This document shows positions 17,497-26,894 of a stretch of 64,000 bases of DNA, one piece after another. The notes below the pieces were generated by a model. The model was not told where the DNA came from, did no database searches, and saw nothing but the letters and a program-made list of their open reading frames with translations. The DNA is from Armatimonadota bacterium. Lineage in GTDB: Bacteria > Sysuimicrobiota > Sysuimicrobiia > Sysuimicrobiales > Kaftiobacteriaceae. Within the stretch, counting starts at the first letter, position 1; each line of letters begins with the position of its first letter. The position numbers and the translations under genes are program-made. The stretch is taken from the NCBI GenBank assembly GCA_031459765.1, contig JAVKHY010000003.1, forward strand, positions 62,001-126,000, given 5' to 3'.

Positions 17497-18659
17497 TGGC
17501 CGGTCAGGGCCCCGTCGTCGAGCTGCGGGACGTGACCAAGCGGTTCGGCGATGTGGAGGCCGTGCACAGGGTGTCGTTCCAGGTCGGGGAGGGAGAGTTC
17601 TTCTCTCTCCTCGGGCCTTCCGGGTGCGGAAAGACCACCACGTTGCGCCTCATCGGCGGGTTCGAGCGCCCCGACGCCGGCGAGGTGCTCATCGGCGGAC
17701 GGCTGATGGGGGCGACGCCGCCCCACCGGCGCCCTGTGAACATGGTGTTCCAGCGGCTGGCCCTCTTCCCCCACTACTCGGTTTTCGAGAACGTGGCCTT
17801 CGGCCTGCGCATGCGGCGTCTGGGGGAGGGCGAGGTCCGGCGGCAGGTCCAGGAGGCGCTCGACCTGGTTCAGTTGCCCGGCCTGGCCGCCCGGCGGATC
17901 AGCGAGCTCTCCGGCGGTCAGCAGCAGCGTGTCGCCCTGGCCCGGGCCCTGGTCAATCGGCCGCGCGTGCTGCTCCTGGACGAACCGCTCAGTTCGCTGG
18001 ACCTCCAGCTACGACTGCAGATGCAGGAGGAGTTGAAGCGCCTGCAGCGGGAGCTGCGCACGACCTTCATCTACGTGACCCATGATCAGGGCGAGGCGCT
18101 CGCCATGAGCGACCGGATCGGCGTGATGCACCGGGGGGTGCTGTGCCAGGTGGGATCGCCCCTGGAGATCTACGAGACGCCCGCTTCGCCCTTCGTCGCC
18201 CGGTTCATCGGCGATGCCAATCTCTTCGCCGGCATCGTGGAGAAGCTGGAGGAGCAGACGGCGCTGGTCAGCGCCGACGGCACGCGGCTGTGGGCGCGCC
18301 GTTCGGGATGGGAACGGGTTGGTCAGCCCGTGGCCGTCTGTGTCCGGCCCGAGCGGGTCCGGCTGGCCAGACATCTGGACCTGCCGGGCGCGGTGCGGGC
18401 GCGGATCATCGAGCGATCCTTCTCGGGTCACCAGGTCAAATACCGCCTGGTCTGCGGGGCGCTCCGTCTGCAGGCGGCCGTGCCCTACGCCGGCGGCGCC
18501 GCCCTGCTGCCCATCGGCGAAGAGGTAATCGCCGGGTGGGAACCCGGCCAGGCGGTGACGGTGCCGGCGGATGACGAGGAGACTGGAGGGAGCGAACGAG
18601 ATGGCGACGCTGGAGATCGCGGGAATCTCCGTCCCGCCCGGACGGCGGGAACTCGGTAG
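17496..18659 (+). CDS. ABC transporter ATP-binding protein, PotA-like
   Basis: 387 residues. Walker A GPSGCGKTTT (about residue 40), Q-loop region, signature LSGGQQQRVALARAL, Walker B VLLLDEPLSSLD and the H-loop YVTHDQGEA are all intact. A C-terminal TOBE-like domain follows (about 245-360). It powers the importer with the two permeases downstream. ATG 17496 overlaps the preceding stop. Its 3' end overlaps the next gene by about 59 bases, and its last ~25 residues are low-complexity, so the native end may be poorly conserved. Confidence 0.93.
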   Translation: MAGQGPVVELRDVTKRFGDVEAVHRVSFQVGEGEFFSLLGPSGCGKTTTLRLIGGFERPDAGEVLIGGRLMGATPPHRRPVNMVFQRLALFPHYSVFENVAFGLRMRRLGEGEVRRQVQEALDLVQLPGLAARRISELSGGQQQRVALARALVNRPRVLLLDEPLSSLDLQLRLQMQEELKRLQRELRTTFIYVTHDQGEALAMSDRIGVMHRGVLCQVGSPLEIYETPASPFVARFIGDANLFAGIVEKLEEQTALVSADGTRLWARRSGWERVGQPVAVCVRPERVRLARHLDLPGAVRARIIERSFSGHQVKYRLVCGALRLQAAVPYAGGAALLPIGEEVIAGWEPGQAVTVPADDEETGGSERDGDAGDRGNLRPARTAGTR

Positions 18660-19584
18660 GGTGGCCTGCGGGGAACTGCCGGACGGTACGGTGATCTATC
18701 AGCCGCTGATCCTCGTCAACGGCGCCGAGCCCGGCCCGGTGCTGTGGCTGGGGGCCGGGCTGCACGGCACCGAAGTGCCCGGCATGGAGGTCATCCGCCG
18801 CGTGACGCGCGAGGCGGTGGATCCGCGCCGGCTGCGCGGCGCCATCGTGGCCGCCCCCCTGTTGAACCCCTTCAGCTACCATCAGCACCAGATGCTCACC
18901 CCCCAGGACGGCTACAACCTCAACCGCGTCTTCCCGGGAGACACCACCATGCTGCTGAGCCACCGCCTGGCCGCCCAGATCGCCCGCCTGGCCGAACCCT
19001 GCGACGCCTGCATCGATTTCCATGCCAACCCCACGCCGGCGATGCAGTTCTCGATCGTCAAGCACAGCGGCGACGAGGCGTTGTGGGAGCGCAGCCTGGC
19101 CCTGGCCCGGGCCTTCGGGATCACCACGATTCAGATGATCCCCACCCACGAGCGCCATCGCACCGGGACCTTCACCGACTATGTCCAGGAACGCGGAAAG
19201 CCCTGCCTCGTGCTGGAGCTGATCGCCTGGCGCCGCATGGATCCGCGCTCGATCGAGACCGGCGTGCGCGGGACCCTCAACGTCCTGCGTCACCTGGGGA
19301 TGCTGGAGGGCGAGATCGAACCGCAGGACGGCGTCCCCATCATCGACGGCCCACTCTCCCGCATCGAGCTCACCGCCAACCGGGGAGGCCTGGTGCACCC
19401 CTTGAAGGAGGCCGGGGAGGCGGTCCGGGAGGGCGAGCCCATCGCTCTGATCCGTGATCTCTGGGGGGATGTGGTGGAAGAAGTGCGGTCGCCCCGGACC
19501 GGATGGCTGCTGGCCTGGCCGCTCCTGGGCAATCAGGCGGCGGCGACGGGCGACATCCTGGTGTTTATCGCCTTCCGCCCGTAG
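18601..19584 (+). CDS. succinylglutamate desuccinylase/aspartoacylase-family deacylase
   Basis: 327 residues. A zinc carboxypeptidase-like (M14) amidohydrolase: HGTE supplies the first His and Glu zinc ligands, and DFHANP the second His. The family removes acyl groups from N-acyl amino acids (AstE, aspartoacylase, DoeB). It lies inside an ABC importer operon, between the ATPase and the permeases, so its substrate is probably the imported compound. ATG 18601 is chosen because GGAGGG lies 10 bases upstream; ATG 18571 is in frame too. Confidence 0.85.
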   Translation: MATLEIAGISVPPGRRELGRVACGELPDGTVIYQPLILVNGAEPGPVLWLGAGLHGTEVPGMEVIRRVTREAVDPRRLRGAIVAAPLLNPFSYHQHQMLTPQDGYNLNRVFPGDTTMLLSHRLAAQIARLAEPCDACIDFHANPTPAMQFSIVKHSGDEALWERSLALARAFGITTIQMIPTHERHRTGTFTDYVQERGKPCLVLELIAWRRMDPRSIETGVRGTLNVLRHLGMLEGEIEPQDGVPIIDGPLSRIELTANRGGLVHPLKEAGEAVREGEPIALIRDLWGDVVEEVRSPRTGWLLAWPLLGNQAAATGDILVFIAFRP

Positions 19585-19596
19585 GAGGGTGCGGGG

Positions 19597-20445
19597 GTGA
19601 GGATCGGCCGTACTGCCGCCCTGTGGCTGTTGACTCCCGTGCTGGCCTTCATGGCCGTGCTCTATGTCGTCCCCTTGGCCATTTACCTGCTGAACAGCTT
19701 TCACCTCTTCCGGGGTGGACGCATTCTTCCCGTCTGGACGCTGCGTACCTACCTCAACTTCTTCTCCGATCCCTTCACCTACCGGGTGATCGGCTCGTCG
19801 CTTCGGCTGGCGCTGACCGTGACGGCACTCGCCGTCGCCGCCGGCTATCCCCTCTCCTACGCCCTGCACACCAGGATCCGATCCCCGGAAGCCCGGGCCC
19901 TGATCTCTCTACTACTATTTTCGCCGCTGGTGGTGAGCGTCGTCGTGCGCACCTACGGGTGGTTCATCCTCCTGGCCAACCAGGGCCTCATCAACACCGC
20001 CCTGCGCCGGGCCGGGGTCGTGACCGATCCCATTCCCCTGCTTTTCAACCAGCGCGGCGTGGTGATCAGCCTCACCCACATCCTGATGCCCTTCGCCATC
20101 TTCCCCATCTACAGCGTCATGGGGCGGCTGGACGCCTCGCTGAAGGAAGCGGCCCAGGACCTGGGAGCGAACTGGTGGCAGACCTTCGTGCGGATCACCC
20201 TTCCTTTGACCATGCCGGGCGTGGTGGCCGCGGTGCTGATCTGCTTCACGCTGGCGTTGAGTGCCTTCGTCACACCCCAGCTGCTCGGCGGAGGGCGCGT
20301 TCAGGTCCTTCCGCTGGCCGTCTACAACAGCACGGTCGAAATTAACTGGCCGGGAGGCGCGGTGGCCGGGCTGACGTTGCTGGCGCTGTCTCTGGCCGCG
20401 GTGTGGAGCCTGCAGGGGCTGATGCGGAGGCTGCCGGGCGTATGA
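19597..20445 (+). CDS. ABC transporter permease, PotB-like
   Basis: 282 residues, six predicted membrane helices. The EAA loop, which contacts the ATPase, reads LKEAAQDLGANWWQTFVRITLPL. It forms a heterodimer with the next permease. It starts at GTG 19597, 12 bases after the deacylase, and its stop overlaps the next ATG (ATGA). Confidence 0.9.
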   Translation: MRIGRTAALWLLTPVLAFMAVLYVVPLAIYLLNSFHLFRGGRILPVWTLRTYLNFFSDPFTYRVIGSSLRLALTVTALAVAAGYPLSYALHTRIRSPEARALISLLLFSPLVVSVVVRTYGWFILLANQGLINTALRRAGVVTDPIPLLFNQRGVVISLTHILMPFAIFPIYSVMGRLDASLKEAAQDLGANWWQTFVRITLPLTMPGVVAAVLICFTLALSAFVTPQLLGGGRVQVLPLAVYNSTVEINWPGGAVAGLTLLALSLAAVWSLQGLMRRLPGV

Positions 20446-21293
20446 GCGCGTGGGTCGTCCCGGAGAGGCGCACTACGGCGACGACGGGGGAGGGGGCGCT
20501 GCGCGACGCCCTCCTGCGGACAGCGTTGCTGCTTGGGCTGGGATTCATTCTCCTGCCTCTGGCCATCGTCGTCGCCTACTCCTTCAGCAGCGTGGCCTAC
20601 GGGGTGTTCCCTCCGCCGGGTCTGTCCTGGCGTTGGTACGCCAACCTGCTCCATCAGCCGGCGTTCTTCCAGGCCTTCCTGCGCAGCGTGGGCATCGGCC
20701 TGGGGGCGACGGCGCTGGCCCTGGTCTGCGGGACGCTGGGCGCGCTGGCCCTGGTCCGCGGCCGGTTCCGCGGTCAGGAGCTCCTGCGGGCCTTCCTGCT
20801 GTCGCCCATCGTCATGCCCAAGATCGTCCTGGGCGTGGGCTGGTTCATCTTCTTCGCCCGCGCAGGGTGGCAGGGCGGGGTCGTCCCGCTGATTCTGGCC
20901 CACACCATCGTCGTGCTGCCCTTCGTCGTGACCATCGTCGCGGCCAACCTGGTCGGGCTCGATCCTTCGCTGGAGGAGGCGGCCCAGGACCTGGGAGCGA
21001 CCCCCGCCGTGGTGCTGCGACGCGTCGTTCTGCCCCAGATCCGCGGCGGACTGGCCGTGAGTGGCCTGCTCGCCTTCGTCGTCTCCTTCGATCAGGTGGA
21101 GAGTTCGATCTTCCTGACCCGCGGCGAGAACAACACCCTGCCCATCGAGATGTTCCTCTACATGGAGAAGTGGCAGGATCCCACCATCGCCGCCCTGTCC
21201 ACGCTCCTCATCCTCTTCGCCGCCCTGCTGGTCGCCGCCGTGGTTCTCCTTGGGCGCGGCACCGACCTGCGTCGGGTGCTCCTGCGCGGCTAA
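20442..21293 (+). CDS. ABC transporter permease, PotC-like
   Basis: 283 residues, six membrane helices with the EAA loop LEEAAQDLGATPAVVLRRVV. It is the second half of the membrane pore. ATG 20442 overlaps the stop of the first permease. It is the last gene of the IclR-regulated operon; no clear terminator was seen immediately after it. Confidence 0.9.
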   Translation: MSAWVVPERRTTATTGEGALRDALLRTALLLGLGFILLPLAIVVAYSFSSVAYGVFPPPGLSWRWYANLLHQPAFFQAFLRSVGIGLGATALALVCGTLGALALVRGRFRGQELLRAFLLSPIVMPKIVLGVGWFIFFARAGWQGGVVPLILAHTIVVLPFVVTIVAANLVGLDPSLEEAAQDLGATPAVVLRRVVLPQIRGGLAVSGLLAFVVSFDQVESSIFLTRGENNTLPIEMFLYMEKWQDPTIAALSTLLILFAALLVAAVVLLGRGTDLRRVLLRG

Positions 21294-21607
21294 GCAAAGT
21301 CACGAAAGCGTTGCACCGTTTGGAATGGGCTTGCCAGTCCTCGGCTCTGAGAGACGGCGTACCGTGGTTGTGCAAAGGGGCCCGCGAAGAGAAAAGGGGG
21401 ATGTCCCTCTCCGAACTCAGGCCCCCGAGCCTAGGGAGGGCATGTCCCCGGTGGCCAGTGTCTAAGAACAGCGATTTCAACCCCACGGCAGTTCTGGCAG
21501 TATCCTTGGACTGGGGGGCGGTGCGGGTCCCCCGTCCGGTTGGCCTTCCTACCCTCAGGAACTCCACCAATCCGGCAGGGGGAAGTCGGTCTGCGTAGAA
21601 AAATCTT
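21294..21607. other. intergenic stretch with imperfect inverted repeat, possible transposon remnant
   Basis: About 310 bases without a credible gene. It contains two related segments in opposite orientation, one with GGGGGATGTCCCTC and one with GAGGGCATGTCCCC, roughly 40 bases apart. This could be a degenerate mobile-element end or just a hairpin. No transposase or target duplication is visible. It separates the IclR operon from the TrmB operon. Confidence 0.3.
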
Positions 21608-21625
21608 CTACTACTTTAGTAGTAG
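21608..21625 (+). promoter_or_regulatory. palindromic operator overlapping the TrmB-type gene leader
   Basis: A perfect 8-bp inverted repeat CTACTACT-TT-AGTAGTAG ends 9 bases before the GTG start at 21635. Its A+T-rich character stands out from the surrounding G+C-rich DNA. The position suggests autorepression by the regulator encoded directly downstream. Confidence 0.7.
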
Positions 21626-21634
21626 GGTCAACTG

Positions 21635-22609
21635 GTGCGCCCGAAGACCGAGTACTTTCTCGACGCCCTGCGTGAGCTGGGACTCACAGATTACGAGGCC
21701 CGCATCTACCTCGCTCTCCACGATGTCCATCCGGCCAACGGGAACCAGATCAGCCAGCGCTCGGGCGTCCCCTCAGCGAAGGTTTATGCGTGCCTGCGGC
21801 GCTTGCTGGATCGCGGGCTCGTGTCCCTCATCGACAGCCGGCCGGTCACCTACGTCCCCCTGCCGGCCGACCAGTTCCTGAACGCACGGGCCGCTCGGTT
21901 CCGGGCCCTGGCGGCGACGATTCGTCGTGGTTTGCGACCGGCGACATCGCCTCCGTGGCGCGAGATGCTGTGGCACCTGGAAGGCTACGATCTTCTGCTG
22001 GATCGGGCACGCCGGATCATCGGGGAAGCGAAGCGGGAACTGTTCCTCAGCGCGTGGCGGGATCAGGTGCTGGACCTGCGGGAGGGCCTGCGCCAGGCGC
22101 AGCGGCGGGGGGTGCACATTACGGCCATGCTGTTCGACGCCCCGGACGTGGAGGTGGGTTTTACCGTTCACCACGTGATGCTGCGTACCGTCTACGAGCG
22201 CCACGGTGACCAGCTGCTGCTGGTCGCCGACCACACTGCGGGTCTGATGATGGATCGTTCTCGCGGCAGCTGGTCTGGCGTCTGGACGGCGAACCCGGCG
22301 GTGTTGCGGACGATCCGCAATTACATTCGGCACGATATCTACGCCAACAAGCTCTACTACCGATTTGCCGATCTGTTGCATGCGACGTACGGGCCGGAGC
22401 TGGAATTCCTCCTCGATGTTACGGCGGATCGGGTGCTTCCCACAGCGCCCCTGCCGCCGTCCGTGCGCATTGATCAGACGGCCGGCGCCGGCCTGCCGGC
22501 GCGGGAGTCGCCCGCGGAATCGAAGGGACCGAGACGAAGCCTGGGGGGCGGCGGGTTGGCACGCATACGAACTGGCGATCGTGATCCCCCGGGCGAAGGA
22601 GGGCGATGA
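21635..22609 (+). CDS. TrmB-family transcriptional regulator
   Basis: 324 residues. An N-terminal winged helix (LRELGLTDYEARIYLALHD, then ISQRSGVPSAKVYACLRRL) is followed by a PLD-like regulatory domain (LDRARRIIGEAKRELFLSAW) typical of TrmB proteins. TrmB regulators are best known in archaea, where they control sugar ABC transporters, but also occur in Gram-positive-type bacteria. The ~50-residue C-terminal tail is low-complexity. There is no strong ribosome-binding site before GTG 21635, and the operator abuts the start. Its stop overlaps the next start (ATGATG). Confidence 0.85.
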   Translation: MRPKTEYFLDALRELGLTDYEARIYLALHDVHPANGNQISQRSGVPSAKVYACLRRLLDRGLVSLIDSRPVTYVPLPADQFLNARAARFRALAATIRRGLRPATSPPWREMLWHLEGYDLLLDRARRIIGEAKRELFLSAWRDQVLDLREGLRQAQRRGVHITAMLFDAPDVEVGFTVHHVMLRTVYERHGDQLLLVADHTAGLMMDRSRGSWSGVWTANPAVLRTIRNYIRHDIYANKLYYRFADLLHATYGPELEFLLDVTADRVLPTAPLPPSVRIDQTAGAGLPARESPAESKGPRRSLGGGGLARIRTGDRDPPGEGGR

Positions 22610-23916
22610 TGGCAGCACCAGAGGCCTTTGGCATTCCACTGGACGGCCCGTACTTCGGCCCGGGCCGATGGGTTTCCCCGCTAAACTATCTCCCCGAGGT
22701 GCGAGGGGAGATGAGGCTTCCCGCGCAGGTGGTGATTCACGATGTGACGCTGCGCGACGGGGAGCAGACCGCACGCGTGGCCTTTACTGTGGAGGAGAAG
22801 CTCTTCCTGGCTCAGGAGATGGACAAGATCGGCATCCCATCCATCGAACCGGGCCTGCCGGCTACAGAGGAGGACCGCGAGGTGATCCGCACTCTGGCCC
22901 AGATGAAGCTGCGGGCCCGGGTGACGCCGCTGGTACGGGTGCGCGACGACGATCTGCGGGCGGCTATTGCCTGCGGCGCACCGGGAATGGTCCTGGAATT
23001 CGGCATCAATCCGTTCCTCATCAAGTACGCATACAACATGACCCCGGAGCAGCTGATCGAGAAGATCGTGGTCCTCTCCCGCCGGGCCAAAGATGAAACC
23101 GGGATGTACGTGGAGTTTATGGGCTGGGACACCTTCCGCATCCCCAGCCTGGAGTACATCAAGCGCTTCTTCGGTGAGGTCATCGAGCGTGGCGCCATTG
23201 ATCGCATCACTGTCTCGGACACGTTTGGCATGGCGCACCCGCTGGCCATGCGCTTCTTCATCTCCAGGCTCCGCCAGTGGTTCCCGGAGACGCCGTTGGG
23301 TCTGCACATCCATAACGACTACGGCCAGGCCACTGCCAGTGCCATGATGGCCGTGGCCTCGGGTGTTGATGAGGTGCACTGTTCCGTGAATAACCTGGGC
23401 GAGCGGGCCGGCAATGTGGCCACGGAGGAGGTGGCGGTCGCATGCGAACACCTGCTGGGCATTCCTACCGGAATCCAGCTGGAGGGACTCTACCGGCTGT
23501 CCCAGATGGTGGCGGAAATCTCCAAGATCCGGCCGGCGTCCAACAAGCCCATCGTCGGCCCCGGCCTATTTGAGGTCGAGTCGGGCATCGTCATCCACAT
23601 CCTGCGGCAGTTCCGCGCGACGCCCCTGGGAGAGATGGCCGTGTTTCCCTACCCGCCCGCGCTGGTGGGCCGCGACGGGCCCAGCCTGGTGGCGGGACGT
23701 GGAACGGGCCGTAACTACGTGGAGATGACGTTGGAGGAACAAGGCCTGCACGCCACCGCGGAGCAGGTGGAAGAGATCGTGCGGCAGGTAAAGACCGTGG
23801 CCCTGCGGCTGAAGAACGCGCTGCCCCCCGCGGTCTACCAGGGCATCATCCGCCAGGTGCTGGGCGCGGAAGCGGCGGCGCCTGGATCCGCGGCTCGGTC
23901 CCCTGGGCAGCGATAG
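22606..23916 (+). CDS. DRE-TIM metallolyase (2-isopropylmalate/homocitrate synthase-like)
   Basis: 436 residues. The DRE-TIM signature LRDGEQT is at residues 49-55, the metal ligands HIHND are near residue 234, and the family segment NNLGERAGN follows. This superfamily covers Claisen condensations with acetyl-CoA (LeuA, homocitrate and citramalate synthases) and retro-aldol lyases (HMG-CoA lyase). There is no LeuA allosteric domain at the C-terminus. Its place between a TrmB regulator and a cyclase-Liv transporter set argues for a catabolic role rather than leucine synthesis. GAAGGAGGG precedes the start; ATG 22609 is an alternative. Confidence 0.85.
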   Translation: MMAAPEAFGIPLDGPYFGPGRWVSPLNYLPEVRGEMRLPAQVVIHDVTLRDGEQTARVAFTVEEKLFLAQEMDKIGIPSIEPGLPATEEDREVIRTLAQMKLRARVTPLVRVRDDDLRAAIACGAPGMVLEFGINPFLIKYAYNMTPEQLIEKIVVLSRRAKDETGMYVEFMGWDTFRIPSLEYIKRFFGEVIERGAIDRITVSDTFGMAHPLAMRFFISRLRQWFPETPLGLHIHNDYGQATASAMMAVASGVDEVHCSVNNLGERAGNVATEEVAVACEHLLGIPTGIQLEGLYRLSQMVAEISKIRPASNKPIVGPGLFEVESGIVIHILRQFRATPLGEMAVFPYPPALVGRDGPSLVAGRGTGRNYVEMTLEEQGLHATAEQVEEIVRQVKTVALRLKNALPPAVYQGIIRQVLGAEAAAPGSAARSPGQR

Positions 23917-23957
23917 CGGCCTGGCCGGGTTCGCGCAGGGGGAGGAGGGGGAGAATC

Positions 23958-24773
23958 ATGGAGAGCTACATTGTGGGCCGCACTCGGGTGACGCTCATCG
24001 ACCTGAGCGACACGCTGGAAAATGAGACCAGCGCTTTCGAGCCCAACCGCCACCAGATCCAGTACATCGACCACGTGCAGGGCATGCACATGACCGTGGA
24101 CGTCTTCAAGGTTGACCAGAGTCTGCTCCCCGCCCTCTTTCCCGACGGCCATGCCTGGGCCGTGGAAGTGGCCACGCTTTCGTCGCATTCCGGGACCCAT
24201 ATTGACGCCCCCTATCACTATGGTCCCAGGTCCGGTGGCGAACCGGCGAAGACCATCGAGCAGTTGCCCTTGCGGTGGTTCTTCAGCGACGCTTTCGTGC
24301 TGGACATGACGCACAAGCAACGCGGGGAGGGGATCACTGCGGCTGATGTGGAGGCCTCTCTGGCGGCGATGGGATATGTCATTAAGCCCTACGACATCGC
24401 CCTGGTTCGCACCGACACATGGAAGGCCTTCAAACAGCCCGGTTACGACATGCTGCACCCCGGGCTGGAACGCAGCGCCACCCAATACCTGGTTGAGCGC
24501 GGCGTAAAGGTGATAGGTATCGACGCCTGGGGGCTGGACCGTCCGTTCGACGTGATGTTCCGGGAAGCCGCCAGCGGGGTGCGCGGCAGGTTCTGGGAAT
24601 CCCACTTCTACGGCAAGGAGAGGGAGTACTGCCAGATTGAAAAGCTGACCAACCTGGACAAGATCCCCAGACCCTCTGGGTTCAAGGTCGCCTGCTTTCC
24701 GTACAAGCTGAAGGCGGCCAGCGCAGCGTGGACGCGCGCTGTGGCGATCATCGAAGAACCCCTTGAGCTCTGA
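23958..24773 (+). CDS. cyclase-family metal hydrolase (kynurenine formamidase-like)
   Basis: 271 residues. The metal-binding signature HSGTHIDAPYH lies at about residues 77-87. Members hydrolyse amide or lactone bonds of small molecules (kynurenine formamidase, isatin hydrolase and similar). GGAGGAGGGGGAG precedes ATG. It is encoded between the DRE-TIM lyase and the Liv-type importer, so it likely opens a ring or amide of the imported substrate. The exact substrate is unknown. Confidence 0.85.
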   Translation: MESYIVGRTRVTLIDLSDTLENETSAFEPNRHQIQYIDHVQGMHMTVDVFKVDQSLLPALFPDGHAWAVEVATLSSHSGTHIDAPYHYGPRSGGEPAKTIEQLPLRWFFSDAFVLDMTHKQRGEGITAADVEASLAAMGYVIKPYDIALVRTDTWKAFKQPGYDMLHPGLERSATQYLVERGVKVIGIDAWGLDRPFDVMFREAASGVRGRFWESHFYGKEREYCQIEKLTNLDKIPRPSGFKVACFPYKLKAASAAWTRAVAIIEEPLEL

Positions 24774-24811
24774 GGCGGCGTCACGAGCCCGGTGACGGGA
24801 AAGGAGGAGGA

Positions 24812-26023
24812 GTGGTGAGGCTATCCCGCAGGCAGTTCCTCAAGACCGCTGCCCTGGGAGCCGGGGCGTTGGCGGTTCCCCAGATTCTGAGCCAGACTGT
24901 ATGGGCTCAGGCCAAGCCGATCCGCCTGGGGGGCACGCTGCCGTTGACCGGTCCCTTCGCTGATACCGGCGTGTGGGTGGAGCGCGGCTACCGCTACTGG
25001 GCCGAGAAGGTCAACCGGCAGGGTGGCCTGCTCGGTCGCCCGGTGGAGGTGACGATTCTGGACGACGCCAGCAGCGTGGACCGCGCCGTGAGCCTGCTCG
25101 AGCGGTTGATCACGGTCGACCGCGTGGACCTGATCCTCGGCGGGTACCCGGGGACGGCGGCGGCCGCGCAGATGGCGCTGGTCGAGCGGTACCGGAAGGT
25201 TTACATCTCCATGGGTGGGCACATGGCCTCCTTCCGCCGGGGGTTCAAGTACAGTTTTGGCGGTCCCCCGCTGATGGGCCAATGGTGGTATGAGGGCGCC
25301 TGGCGATGGCTGAGTAACATCCCCAAAGCACAGAGGCCAACGCGCGCGGCGGCCATCACGGTGAACAACCCCGTAGGTATGTCCGCGCGCGAATCGATTC
25401 AGGACGGCCTGAAGCGGCTGGAGATCCCGCTGGTCATGGACGAGCTCTACGACCTTCCCCTGGCCTCTGCCGAGCCCCTGGTCTCGCGGGCTCGGGCCCT
25501 TGGCGCCGACATGTTCCTGGCCAACGGATTCTTCCCCGACGGCGTGCTGACCATCAGAGCGATGAAGGCCCTGGACTACAATCCCAAGGTGATTCTGCAG
25601 GCAATAGGTACGCTCATCCCGGAGTGGGTGACGCAGCTGGGGCCTGACGGCGACTACGTGGTCTCGGGGACGGCCATCCACCACAAGCTCCCCTATCCCG
25701 GCATCGCCGAACTGAACCAGGTCGCCCGCGAACGGTGGAACCTGAAGTGGGCGCCGCTGTACTTCCTGTTCGGCTATGCCTGGGCCCAGTTGTTGCAGCA
25801 GGCCGTCGAGGGGGCCAAGAGCCTCAGCCATGCCGTGCTGGTGCGGTATATGCGCGAAACGACGTTTAAGACCGTTGCCGGGGAGTTGCGCTTCGACGAG
25901 AGGGGGTTGCCGGCACCGTACGAGTACGCAACGCAGGTGATCAACGGTGAGGTGGAGCTGATCTGGCCGCCCGGGCGCCGCTCGGCGCAGCCGGTCTACC
26001 CCAAACCGCCCTGGAGGCGGTAG
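24812..26023 (+). CDS. Liv-type ABC transporter substrate-binding protein, Tat-exported
   Basis: 403 residues. A twin-arginine signal (SRRQFLKTAALGAGALAVP) is followed by the type I periplasmic-binding fold (IRLGGTLPLTGPFADTG, then NRQGGLLGRPVEVTILDD). This is the branched-chain amino acid/amide family, whose ligands range from leucine to aromatic acids and urea. AAGGAGGAGGA lies directly before the two possible GTG starts (24812, 24815). It is the first gene of a complete five-gene importer. Confidence 0.92.
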   Translation: MVRLSRRQFLKTAALGAGALAVPQILSQTVWAQAKPIRLGGTLPLTGPFADTGVWVERGYRYWAEKVNRQGGLLGRPVEVTILDDASSVDRAVSLLERLITVDRVDLILGGYPGTAAAAQMALVERYRKVYISMGGHMASFRRGFKYSFGGPPLMGQWWYEGAWRWLSNIPKAQRPTRAAAITVNNPVGMSARESIQDGLKRLEIPLVMDELYDLPLASAEPLVSRARALGADMFLANGFFPDGVLTIRAMKALDYNPKVILQAIGTLIPEWVTQLGPDGDYVVSGTAIHHKLPYPGIAELNQVARERWNLKWAPLYFLFGYAWAQLLQQAVEGAKSLSHAVLVRYMRETTFKTVAGELRFDERGLPAPYEYATQVINGEVELIWPPGRRSAQPVYPKPPWRR

Positions 26024-26030
26024 TCCGCTC

Positions 26031-26894
26031 ATGGTTCAAGTGCTCCAGGCGCTGGTCACCGGGCTCCTGACGGGAAGTGTCTACGCGCTCCTGGGAGCCG
26101 GGTTCAGCCTGATCTGGGGCGTTGCGCATGTGATCAACATCGTCCATCCGGCGCTGGCAGTGGGGGCGGCGTATGCGGTCTACCTCCTCGCGGCGCGCGG
26201 CGTGGATCCCCTAGCCAGCCTGACGGTGGTGGTACCGCTCTTTTTCCTCCTGGGTGTCGGCTTCCACGAAGGGGTCATCCGCCCCGCCGCCCGGCGGGCC
26301 GGTGATCTGGTCCTGGTCTCCATGGTGCTGACCTTCGGGCTGGCCGCCGCACTGGAGAATGTTTTGGCCGCTGTCTGGGGACCCGGTCCGCGAGTCGTCA
26401 ACGTGGCCTACACCGGCCGGGCGGTACAGCTAGGAGGGTTGGCGCTGCCAATGACGCACCTGGCGGGCGCCGGTCTGGCCACCGTGACCATCGCAGCACT
26501 GTACCTGTTTCTCCACAACACCTTCCCCGGCAAAGCCGTGCGCGCGGTCTGGCAGAACCCTGAGGGCGCGGCGCTCTGTGCCATCAATCTCCGTCAGGTC
26601 ACGAGCCTCACCTACGGCCTGGCCCTTGCTTCAGCAGGCGTGGCGGGCGTGGCCCTGGCCCTGATCTACAGCTTCTCCCCCGCGTCCCACCTGATGTGGC
26701 TCGTGTTCGTTTTCCTCGTGGTGATCGTGGGCGGAGTTGGCAGCCTGGTCGGGGCGGTGGTGGCCGGTATGCTCGTGGGGGCACTGACCAACCTCAGCAC
26801 GCTGGTCATCCCTTTCGCCTGGGCGCCCTTCCTCCTGTTTGCCTCGCTGGGTGTGCTGCTGCTGTGGCGGCCGACGGGGCTGTTCAGACGATGA
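26031..26894 (+). CDS. Liv-type ABC permease, LivH-like
   Basis: 287 residues with about eight hydrophobic segments. The start matches the family (LQALVTGLLTGSVYALLGAG) and a LivH-type conserved loop GIARTF-like region is replaced by EGAALCAINLRQVTSL. It pairs with the LivM-like permease downstream, and the stop overlaps that ATG (ATGA). Confidence 0.92.
   Translation: MVQVLQALVTGLLTGSVYALLGAGFSLIWGVAHVINIVHPALAVGAAYAVYLLAARGVDPLASLTVVVPLFFLLGVGFHEGVIRPAARRAGDLVLVSMVLTFGLAAALENVLAAVWGPGPRVVNVAYTGRAVQLGGLALPMTHLAGAGLATVTIAALYLFLHNTFPGKAVRAVWQNPEGAALCAINLRQVTSLTYGLALASAGVAGVALALIYSFSPASHLMWLVFVFLVVIVGGVGSLVGAVVAGMLVGALTNLSTLVIPFAWAPFLLFASLGVLLLWRPTGLFRR

Noticed and set aside
21294-21607. Insertion sequence
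   Set aside because: Only an imperfect inverted repeat is visible; no transposase frame, target duplication or second copy in the window.
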